NCBI GenBank assembly: GCA_903915625.1
Contig: CAIWTN010000087.1
Span: 1-49,615, forward strand
DNA length: 49,615 bases
Origin: an uncultured Pseudomonadota bacterium
Lineage (GTDB): Bacteria; Bdellovibrionota_B; Oligoflexia; Oligoflexales; CAIYRB01
Direction of reading: 5' to 3'
A program made the translations under genes and the position numbers. Shown in pieces: positions 43,418-49,615 of this stretch. Positions within the stretch are counted from its first letter, which is position 1; each line of letters opens with the position of its first letter. The notes under the pieces are model-generated. The model saw nothing but the letters and a program-made list of their open reading frames with translations, did not search any database and had not been told where the DNA came from.

Positions 43418-45232
43418 ATGACCGATTCAGCACTCCAAAGCTCAATGCTTAACATTTCAAAACTACCAGAAACTTTTGGCACCAAGTATTTATTCTTTAC
43501 GGGTAAAGGCGGCGTTGGCAAAACATCAATTGCCTCTGCCACCGCAGTAGCACTCGCTGATCTTGGGAAAAGAGTCCTCCTCGTCAGCACTGATCCGGCA
43601 TCTAATTTAGACGAAACTTTTAATATTAAATTGAGCAATCATCCGACGTCCGTACCAAATGTACCGAGACTGATGGCTGTAAATATCAATCCGGATATTG
43701 CAGCAGAAGAATATAGGCAGCGCGTGCTCGCGCCACTCGCCGGTAAAGCAACAAAAGAGGAACTTAGCGGTTTAAGAGAGCAGCTATCTGGTGCCTGTAC
43801 CATCGAGATTGCAGCGTTTGACGAATTCACAGCACTAATCTCAGACTCAGAAGTGGCACATCAATTTGACACGATTATTTTTGATACAGCACCCACTGGC
43901 CACACTCTGCGCCTTCTAAGTTTACCAAAGGCGTGGACAGAATTTTTTGATCTGAATGAAAGGGGAGCAAGCTGCCTCGGCCCCCATTCAGCACTAAAAA
44001 GCCAGGAGTCTCGTTTTGCCACAGCGTTCAATGCGCTAAAGGACCCCACAAAGACTACTGTGGTTTTGGTCGCTCGCCCCGAGAAAAGCGCGCTTAGCGA
44101 AGCCGCGAGGGCAAGCGCAGAACTGCGAGAACTTGAACTTAAAAATCAGATCCTGGTGATCAATGGCGTGTTTTTCGCCTCACAGAAAGAGGATGCACTA
44201 GCCAAATCTTTGGAAGCCAGGGCGGCTTCAGAGATGCGAAATATCCCCAAAGGCATTGAGCAGCTACCTAGATTCATCGTGCCGCTCGTGCCGTTTAACA
44301 CAGTAGGACTACCTGCGTTACGCGCCCTGCTGGCGGAAAACCCGACGTTGTCCGCGCACTTGGCTGAACTGGATACAGCGCCCCATTTACCTGTCAAACC
44401 AAATCTTTCGTTAGTAAATCTGGCGCATGAATTGGCCCAAATGGAGCATGGACTCGTCCTCGTCATGGGCAAAGGAGGAGTCGGCAAAACGACAGTTGCT
44501 GCAGCACTTGCTGTCGTTATTGCCAAGCTTGGCAAGCAGGTTCATTTAACGACTACTGACCCGGCTGCTCATCTAGCGCAAACAATAGTAGGTTCACTGG
44601 CTAATCTGACAGTGAGTAAGCTTGATCCAAAAGAAGAAACCAAGGCTTACACAGAAAAAATTCTGCTCGCCAAAGCCAAGAATCTTGATGCTGACGGCCT
44701 ATCCTTACTTCGCGAAGATCTGGCGTCCCCTTGCACAGAGGAGGTTGCCGTATTTCATGCTTTTTCCAAAGTCGTCTTTGAAGGTAGGCGCGGCATCGTC
44801 ATTCTCGACACAGCGCCGACTGGGCACACACTTCTACTTCTGGACGCTGCTGGGTCTTATCACCGCGAGATGCTAAAAAAGTTCGAGGACTCTGCCCCTG
44901 GCAAGCTCACGACCCCGCTCATGATGCTGCAGGATCCGAATCAATCAAAGGTGCTCCTTGTCACCCTGGCAGAAACCACCCCTGTCAGCGAAGCAGCGGC
45001 ATTGCAGGAAGATCTGCGCAGGGCATCAATTGAGCCGTACGGCTGGGTGGTCAATCGCAGCTTAGCCGCCACGCGAACAACAGACCCTGTGCTTCGGCAG
45101 CGCGCAGCTAATGAGCAGATTCAGCTGCATAGAATTAGCGACGGTTTGGCGAAGCGCCTGGCGATTTTGCCGCTAATGCCTGATGATCCCGTGGGAGTAG
45201 CGCATCTGCTGCAACTCTTGAATCATCCTTAG
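43418..45232 (+). CDS. arsA: Arsenical pump-driving ATPase ArsA (two-domain)
   Basis: A 604-residue protein made of two homologous halves, each with a P-loop GKGGVGKT (29-36 and 351-358) and a DTAPTGHT switch motif. The three metalloid-binding cysteines are conserved: Cys127 (GACTIEIAAF), Cys186 (ASCLGP) and Cys439 (SPCTEEVAVF). ArsA hydrolyses ATP to drive arsenite extrusion. Its best-known partner is ArsB; pairing with Acr3 occurs but is less common. Start ATG 43418 follows AGGAGG. No ArsD chaperone gene is present. Confidence 0.96.
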   Translation: MTDSALQSSMLNISKLPETFGTKYLFFTGKGGVGKTSIASATAVALADLGKRVLLVSTDPASNLDETFNIKLSNHPTSVPNVPRLMAVNINPDIAAEEYRQRVLAPLAGKATKEELSGLREQLSGACTIEIAAFDEFTALISDSEVAHQFDTIIFDTAPTGHTLRLLSLPKAWTEFFDLNERGASCLGPHSALKSQESRFATAFNALKDPTKTTVVLVARPEKSALSEAARASAELRELELKNQILVINGVFFASQKEDALAKSLEARAASEMRNIPKGIEQLPRFIVPLVPFNTVGLPALRALLAENPTLSAHLAELDTAPHLPVKPNLSLVNLAHELAQMEHGLVLVMGKGGVGKTTVAAALAVVIAKLGKQVHLTTTDPAAHLAQTIVGSLANLTVSKLDPKEETKAYTEKILLAKAKNLDADGLSLLREDLASPCTEEVAVFHAFSKVVFEGRRGIVILDTAPTGHTLLLLDAAGSYHREMLKKFEDSAPGKLTTPLMMLQDPNQSKVLLVTLAETTPVSEAAALQEDLRRASIEPYGWVVNRSLAATRTTDPVLRQRAANEQIQLHRISDGLAKRLAILPLMPDDPVGVAHLLQLLNHP

Positions 45233-45274
45233 GGCTCACTCCAGGGCTTGATAAATGCGTAAAGCCATGGTGGA

Positions 45275-46564
45275 GTGAAATCTTACAGAATTTCAGCCAC
45301 GGCGGGCCATGATTTGAAGCATTTTTGGGATCTACCACGTCGCACATGGGGCGTCGGGCTAACCATGGCCTCGGCAGCAGCATTAACCTTAGCCGGTTAC
45401 GAACTGGTCAGAAGCCCGAGCAATTCGATGTTCGCCAGCGTATATGGCAAGGGGCAACTGCCCCTGGTGACTGCACTGATCCCATTGATGGTGGTAGCGG
45501 TCGCCTTTTTTTATGCACGCACCCTTACCGCTCTTGGCCCAAGGCGAACTCTTCTAGCTTCGACACTAGGTACTGGTGTCCTGTTAGTGATCTCGTCACT
45601 GGCGGTCAGATATAAAGTAAATAGCGTCCTCTGGTTTCTTTATCTTTTCAAAGAAGCTTACATTGTGCTGCTGATTGAGCAGTACTGGTCATTCATCAAT
45701 AGCTCTATTAGCCAGCAGGAGTCTCGGCGCATCAACGGTATCGTCTGCGGCGTTGCGTCACTTGGTTCCATCCTTGCTGGAGTCATTGGTAGCCGATTAG
45801 CCGAAAGTGCCGGGACTACCAACCTAATTTTAGTCGCCGGATTAGTCACGATTCCCGCTGCTCTTATCGCCGATAGGGCATTTGCTCTATTTGGCGAACC
45901 GCAAGACAAAGATAAGGAGAAGAGCAACAGTGAGGGCAATGCACTGTTAGCTAAAGATGTGGGAGTCACCGCATTCCGAAAAGAACGAGTGCTTGTCATT
46001 ATCATGGCTTTGGTAGTGATCGGCCAATTGGTGGGAACTCTCCTTGGGCTTGGATTTCAAGGGTCTTTATATGACGCGATGCCGGACGCCGCGAAACAGT
46101 CGGCTTATTCCTATGTATTTTATGCTTGGGTTAACAGCTTGGCTGCCGTCTTCCAATTTTTTGTCGCTCCCATAGCGCTCGCTTTCCTGGGACCAAGACG
46201 CGTACTGATAGCAGTCCCGTGTATCCACATTTTAGCTACAGGTCTCTGCCTTTGGCATCCAGAGCTGAACAGTTGGGCCGTCGCGTTTGCAGCGTTCAAA
46301 TGCATTGACTACTCGATCTTTCGTGCGGCAAAGGAAGCTCTCTATGTTCCGTTATCATTCGCTGCGCGTTACAGAGCCAAGGAGCTCATTGACGTAGTCG
46401 GCTACCGTTTCAGCAAGGGACTGACTTCCGGATTGATCACCCTAGTACAGATGACGGGTGTGATTATTGCCGAAGGTGCCTTTGCCATCGGAGCATTTGG
46501 CTTTATTGGCTTTTGGCTCTGGCTTAGTTTTTTATTACCAAAATCTGAAGGTGCTGCAGCTTGA
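45275..46564 (+). CDS. NTP/NDP-translocase-like major facilitator transporter
   Basis: A 429-residue protein with about twelve hydrophobic segments. The segment IFRAAKEALYVPLSFAARYR and the following AKELIDVVGYR closely resemble the conserved KE-x-LY-x-P ... AK-x-xID-x-x-GYR region of ADP/ATP and nucleotide translocases (Npt/TLC family) found in intracellular bacteria, plastids and also free-living bacteria. The substrate is unknown; arsenic or general solute transport cannot be excluded. Start GTG 45275, 42 bases after arsA, has only a weak GGTGG ribosome site; the first in-frame ATG lies about 30 residues later. Its co-orientation with the ars genes suggests a shared transcript. Confidence 0.72.
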   Translation: MKSYRISATAGHDLKHFWDLPRRTWGVGLTMASAAALTLAGYELVRSPSNSMFASVYGKGQLPLVTALIPLMVVAVAFFYARTLTALGPRRTLLASTLGTGVLLVISSLAVRYKVNSVLWFLYLFKEAYIVLLIEQYWSFINSSISQQESRRINGIVCGVASLGSILAGVIGSRLAESAGTTNLILVAGLVTIPAALIADRAFALFGEPQDKDKEKSNSEGNALLAKDVGVTAFRKERVLVIIMALVVIGQLVGTLLGLGFQGSLYDAMPDAAKQSAYSYVFYAWVNSLAAVFQFFVAPIALAFLGPRRVLIAVPCIHILATGLCLWHPELNSWAVAFAAFKCIDYSIFRAAKEALYVPLSFAARYRAKELIDVVGYRFSKGLTSGLITLVQMTGVIIAEGAFAIGAFGFIGFWLWLSFLLPKSEGAAA

Positions 46565-46599
46565 TGTTATAAGAGGAGCAAGGCAGTTGATTGGTGCGT

Positions 46600-47211
46600 C
46601 TAGATCTTTCGCACCTTAGGATTAAGAACCTGTCTAAATGTTAAGTTAATCCTCAGATCAACCTGCCGTTTAGTTTTCGCGAGCGCGTGGCGGTAATGAT
46701 GCTGAAAACTGCCAGCCATGATCAGGAGGCTACAGTCCTCTAAATCCTGGGCGAAACGCTCACGCCCATCACATGACTTGACAAGAAATCGGCGCGTCGC
46801 ACCAAAGCTTAGCGAAGCAATCAAAGGGCTGAGTCCAAGCTCGGCTTCATCATCAGCATGGTATCCCATGTGATGGGATCCATCAGCATAGCGGTTGACT
46901 AGAACAGCATTGAAATCTGCCCCTAAAGCATCCGACAAGGACAGACGCAATGCACTTAGAGTCGGCGTCCAGACCTGCGGGTCATTGACGATACCCGAGT
47001 AGACGTAAGATGCACCCTTGTCACCATAGTATGCAGTCTGGCGCGGCAACAGATTAGTTTTGCCAAAGATCTTTATAGTGTCCTGGCGCCAGGCAATCTC
47101 GTCATCTAATTCACGAATCATTGATTTTACGTAGAAATTTGGCAAATAGATGAAGTGGGCATCTTCGCGCAGCAGTGATATCCCAAGCACTTCCTTTCGA
47201 TTTATCAGCAT
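46600..47211 (-). CDS. AlkB-like 2-oxoglutarate/Fe(II) dioxygenase
   Basis: A 203-residue protein with the double-stranded beta-helix motifs: the HxD ligand pair in MGYHADDEAELG, the distal His in SFQHHYRHAL, and the 2-oxoglutarate-binding arginines in RINLTFR. The NRYADGSHHMGYH approach and PRQTAYYGD substrate-lid region resemble the ALKBH2/3-like group, which repairs N1-methyladenine and N3-methylcytosine in DNA or RNA. Start ATG 47211 has GAGGT. It is convergent with the transporter gene, 35 bases away. Confidence 0.92.
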   Translation of the reverse strand: MLINRKEVLGISLLREDAHFIYLPNFYVKSMIRELDDEIAWRQDTIKIFGKTNLLPRQTAYYGDKGASYVYSGIVNDPQVWTPTLSALRLSLSDALGADFNAVLVNRYADGSHHMGYHADDEAELGLSPLIASLSFGATRRFLVKSCDGRERFAQDLEDCSLLIMAGSFQHHYRHALAKTKRQVDLRINLTFRQVLNPKVRKI

Positions 47212-47323
47212 AACTGGACCTCTACGTAACGACTAACGGCAAAATGATGCCTCACATACATACTGCTTCAAGAACTTTGTTCTAGCTTGACAGATTACAA
47301 GTATCCATAAAAATTGGTTTATT

Positions 47324-47335
47324 ATCAAATTTGAT
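47324..47335. promoter_or_regulatory. 12-bp perfect palindrome upstream of secreted hydrolase
   Basis: ATCAAATTTGAT is a perfect palindrome in the divergent region between the AlkB-like and hydrolase genes. A TTGACA box lies at 47287-47292, but no good -10 stands at 16-18 bases, so the promoter is unsure. Confidence 0.35.
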
Positions 47336-47388
47336 GAAATATTCTGCCCTCAGAGATACTAGCGAGTCGACTTTCTACCGAGGATGAT

Positions 47389-48876
47389 ATGCGTCCAATT
47401 TTGATGTTTAGTCTACTTTGGCTGTTATTCGGTCAGCAAGTTCATGCGGCGCCGTCTTTAGTCGAACTGGCGCCGATAACGGCCGCGACCGAGCATCTAA
47501 TCCTTATCTTTCCAGGCGGAAAGGTCACGCCCGAGCAGTATAGGGCACTTGCAGCAACAATTGATGCAAGGTCGCAAGGACGTATCGCAATCTTTGCCGC
47601 GAGATTTAGCGGCAATTTACCAAATCCACTGCAGACAGATGATAGAATCAGGGCGACGATTCAGTTGATGACAGCGGCTGGATTGTCCAATCCAAAGTCG
47701 CGACTATATTTGGTGGGCCACTCAGACGGTGGGATTATGGGTCATGCTCCGGCAGCAAAACATAGGCTTGGCGGACTGATATTATTAGGTAGCTATATTC
47801 CTCACGCCGTTATTTTTGGCGGATCTCTTGCTGAATACCCTCTACCAACCCTGATGATGATAGGCGACCGCGATGGCCACACGGGCGTCAATTTTCTTGC
47901 AAGAGAGCTATTGCGTCTGCCGGTCAGCACTGTCGCTTGGACGAAGCCAGTGCTTCTGGTTAATGGTGCCAATCACATGCAGATGGCTGATGGTTCATCA
48001 GTGGCAGAGGATTTAGTTGCTACTACTGAGTTACCTGCTGTGCATCTGCAGGTTGCTAGAAACATCATCGACTTCATCGATGCTCAAGTTGACGCGCAGG
48101 ATGGGCGCGCCACCAGTGCTCGTGTGAGGCTGATCGAGCGGCAAGAGGTGACGAAAGTGGCACTGCTACCTTTTGTAGAAACCTGGGCCCGTCACGATAC
48201 CCTGTGTACAGAAAACATTGATAATTCGGCGGAGAGTCTTGGTGGTTTGCATCCGCTATTATTCAAAGGTCAGACGGAATTTCTAGCGTTCCTCGCGGCT
48301 AAGCCCGAGCTGCAATACGCCAATGGTATAGGAGCGCTTGATACAGTGCCAACCTATGTGGAGCAAACTCCAGATCCGTTTGACATCTCCCTCAACCGCT
48401 ATGTCGCACCACCGGCAATTGCCTGCAAATATCGCCACTCACCAGAACGCACCGTTGAATCCGGCGATAAAGGCCAGGAAGACAGCAGCTGTGCTGCCCT
48501 AAACATGAAGGCAGTGTCTGAGGCACTGGATTCATTGAAAACATCTGAATTAGGTGGCGACTATCAGAGATTAAAAAAGGAATTTAGGAACTGGTCGTGG
48601 ACAGAGGTGTCCACCGATGGTGACACGACTAATCAGAGCATTGGCCCGATCACGCTAGTAGCTCGTGAGACGAAAAACTTGGCGCATTGGCTGATGTCTC
48701 CAGTTAAGCTAGAGAGGATCGGTACAAAGGAGTGGCGAGTAGAGGTCAGTCACTGGACATCATCTGACGGGGTGACTCACTGTAAATTGATTGCACCGTT
48801 AAAAATTGTCGAGTGGGCTACCACGTTGTTACCCAAGGAACAGGATCTCAGTCGTCGCGCAGCGGCGACGAATTGA
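47389..48876 (+). CDS. Secreted alpha/beta hydrolase-like protein with C-terminal domain of unknown function
   Basis: A 495-residue protein with signal peptide (1-20, ending VHAA). Residues about 30-240 look like an alpha/beta hydrolase: nucleophile elbow GHSDGG with Ser112, possible acid in MIGDRDGHTG, and a His in NGANHMQMADG. Residues about 250-495 have no fold I recognise and include four Cys that could form disulfides in the periplasm (TLCTEN, IACKYR, SSCAAL, THCKLI). Start ATG 47389 follows GAGGATGAT. Substrate unknown. Confidence 0.72.
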   Translation: MRPILMFSLLWLLFGQQVHAAPSLVELAPITAATEHLILIFPGGKVTPEQYRALAATIDARSQGRIAIFAARFSGNLPNPLQTDDRIRATIQLMTAAGLSNPKSRLYLVGHSDGGIMGHAPAAKHRLGGLILLGSYIPHAVIFGGSLAEYPLPTLMMIGDRDGHTGVNFLARELLRLPVSTVAWTKPVLLVNGANHMQMADGSSVAEDLVATTELPAVHLQVARNIIDFIDAQVDAQDGRATSARVRLIERQEVTKVALLPFVETWARHDTLCTENIDNSAESLGGLHPLLFKGQTEFLAFLAAKPELQYANGIGALDTVPTYVEQTPDPFDISLNRYVAPPAIACKYRHSPERTVESGDKGQEDSSCAALNMKAVSEALDSLKTSELGGDYQRLKKEFRNWSWTEVSTDGDTTNQSIGPITLVARETKNLAHWLMSPVKLERIGTKEWRVEVSHWTSSDGVTHCKLIAPLKIVEWATTLLPKEQDLSRRAAATN

Positions 48877-48915
48877 CAATTGCACGGTGAATTTCACCTT
48901 TAGGTGGTCTTTAGC

Positions 48916-49368
48916 ATGAAGAAAACATGGCTGCTCCGCCTGATTAACTTTTGGCCACCGTACCTTGGCTCCGGCGTCAAAGTGATCCACATCAGTCCGG
49001 ATGTCCGGTCCATTGAAGTCAGGATGGATCTGAAGTTCTGGAACCGTAATTATGTCGGCGTTCACTTTGGTGGGTCTCTTTACGCGATGACGGACCCGTT
49101 CTTCATGCTGATGATGATGGAGAACCTAGGGTCTGAATATATCGTCTGGGACAAGGCGGCGGCCATCCGCTTCCGGAAACCAGGCAAGGGTCGCGTTTAC
49201 GCCAAGTTTAGCTTAGCGCAAGAGGACATCGACTCCGTCAAAGCTGCAGCTGACAATGGGCCCAAGGCAGAACCCATATTCACCGTCTGCGTGCTGGACG
49301 GAGCTGGCGACGTGGTCGCTGAGGTCGAAAAGACGCTCTATGTTCGTCGCAAGGATCGTAAGAAGTAG
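48916..49368 (+). CDS. DUF4442-like (hotdog-fold) protein
   Basis: A 150-residue protein resembling the DUF4442 family of presumed hotdog-fold thioesterase-like proteins: NFWPPYLGSGVKV near the start, VHFGGSLYAMTDPFFMLMMM near residues 45-65, and the strand IVWDKAAAIRFRKPGKG. No enzymatic activity is established for the family as far as I know. Start ATG 48916 is chosen because AGGTGG lies nine bases upstream. It is convergent with ssrA, sharing the intervening hairpin. Confidence 0.78.
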   Translation: MKKTWLLRLINFWPPYLGSGVKVIHISPDVRSIEVRMDLKFWNRNYVGVHFGGSLYAMTDPFFMLMMMENLGSEYIVWDKAAAIRFRKPGKGRVYAKFSLAQEDIDSVKAAADNGPKAEPIFTVCVLDGAGDVVAEVEKTLYVRRKDRKK

Positions 49369-49372
49369 GAAT

Positions 49373-49415
49373 AAAAAAACGAACCCCAACTTTTTTTTTA
49401 AAAAATCGGGGTTCG
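49373..49415 (-). terminator. Rho-independent terminator of ssrA
   Basis: CGAACCCC (49380-49387) pairs with GGGGTTCG (49408-49415), and the loop contains a T-run facing an A-run that extends the stem. On the minus strand the stem is followed by seven T residues (49379-49373), the classic form for a transcript arriving from ssrA. On the plus strand there is no adjacent T-run, so it would be a weaker stop for the DUF4442 gene. Confidence 0.85.
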
Positions 49416-49429
49416 ACTACTTGCTTTTT

Positions 49430-49615
49430 TGGCGGAGGCGGCGGGAGTCGAACCCGCGTCCGAATACGAGACGTAAAGAGCGACTACATGCTTATTCCGT
49501 TAATTGTCCTCTTACGAAGTGAGCCAACGGACAGGCTTACTTCATCGCAGCCTGATTGTCGTCATGCCGTGGTCTCCAGACGTAAGACCCTGACACCAAG
49601 TCGGATTTATTGCGC
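49430..49615 (-). ncRNA. ssrA: Transfer-messenger RNA (ssrA), 3' part
   Basis: The minus strand shows the conserved tmRNA 3' end: an AAGCATGTAGT motif, then GGACGCGGGTTCGACTCCCG forming the T arm, the 3' acceptor strand CGCCTCC and an encoded CCA at 49432-49430. U70 of the G3-U70 alanine identity pair is present. Upstream, complementary stretches fit pseudoknot 4. The resume codon, tag frame and 5' acceptor half lie beyond the window, since a normal tag stop is about 240 bases from the 3' end and only 186 are visible. tmRNA rescues stalled ribosomes and tags the unfinished protein. Confidence 0.94.

Noticed and set aside
49256-49522. 88-codon plus-strand frame with RRRRESNPRPNTR
   Set aside because: It runs through the DUF4442 gene in another frame and then antisense to the tmRNA 3' end; the RESNPRP string is a well-known artefact of translating T-arm sequence.
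49537-49566. Minus-strand string encoding HDDNQAAMK-stop as a possible tmRNA tag
   Set aside because: Only about 107 bases separate it from the 3' end, too few for pseudoknots 2-4, and it lacks the usual hydrophobic ALAA-like ending; the real tag should lie beyond the window.
1-49615. CRISPR arrays, insertion sequences, rRNA genes
   Set aside because: No regularly spaced direct repeats, transposase or rRNA sequence seen on reading both strands.

Overview
The window reads as a chromosomal segment of a motile, Gram-negative, diderm bacterium. The evidence is ADP-heptose synthesis, signal peptides, a TolC/RND pair, a full flagellar rod/export operon and a chemotaxis operon. Very long secreted phage-fibre-like adhesins and polar-flagellum style regulation (a sigma-54 promoter plus a receiver-less sigma-54 activator) fit the Bdellovibrionota/Oligoflexia or another former deltaproteobacterial lineage. 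This placement is an inference from gene content, not from a marker-gene search. I see no insertion sequence, integrase, CRISPR array or prophage block.

Layout. 1-4790 (minus) is one very long open frame that runs off the left edge. It encodes a signal-peptide-bearing fibre protein with a phage tail-collar module and the beginning of an S74 intramolecular chaperone. 5202-6020 (plus) is a membrane di-iron desaturase/hydroxylase. 6017-16416 (minus) is a ten-gene flagellar operon: AMIN-like/TPR protein, sigma-54 activator, flgB, flgC, fliE, fliF, fliH, fliI, fliJ and a MotE-like protein. A consensus sigma-54 promoter lies just upstream at 16461-16476, and fliG is absent from its usual place between fliF and fliH. 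16690-20951 holds hldE (ADP-heptose synthesis), a PilZ protein, an AlgI-like MBOAT acyltransferase and a convergent SGNH esterase, which suggests surface-polysaccharide modification. 21198-28705 is a mixed metabolic block: degenerate receiver protein, nitroreductase, low-molecular-weight phosphatase, oligoendopeptidase F, small secreted protein, sterol-desaturase-family hydroxylase, and a Tat-signal protein coupled to a GMC oxidoreductase.

28708-36657 (minus) is a compact chemotaxis operon in transcription order cheA (hybrid, two Hpt domains and a receiver), cheW, a soluble triple-PAS methyl-accepting protein, cheB, cheY and cheR. It is preceded by a sigma-28-like promoter. 37148-41727 (plus) is a TolC-like protein overlapping an RND pump gene, without an adaptor gene. 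41803-46564 (plus) is an arsenic cluster, acr3-arsC-arsA, followed by a transporter resembling nucleotide (NTP/NDP) translocases. No arsR is visible. The right end has an AlkB-like demethylase, a secreted alpha/beta hydrolase, a DUF4442 hotdog-like protein, and the 3' half of tmRNA (ssrA, minus) with its terminator.

How the genes work together: the flagellar and chemotaxis operons build and steer one motility organelle, and appear to sit under different alternative sigma factors (sigma-54 for early structural genes, sigma-28 for chemotaxis). The fibre protein and the heptose/acylation genes concern the cell surface. The ars genes reduce arsenate and pump out arsenite. All calls come from reading the sequence and motif recall; no database search was run.
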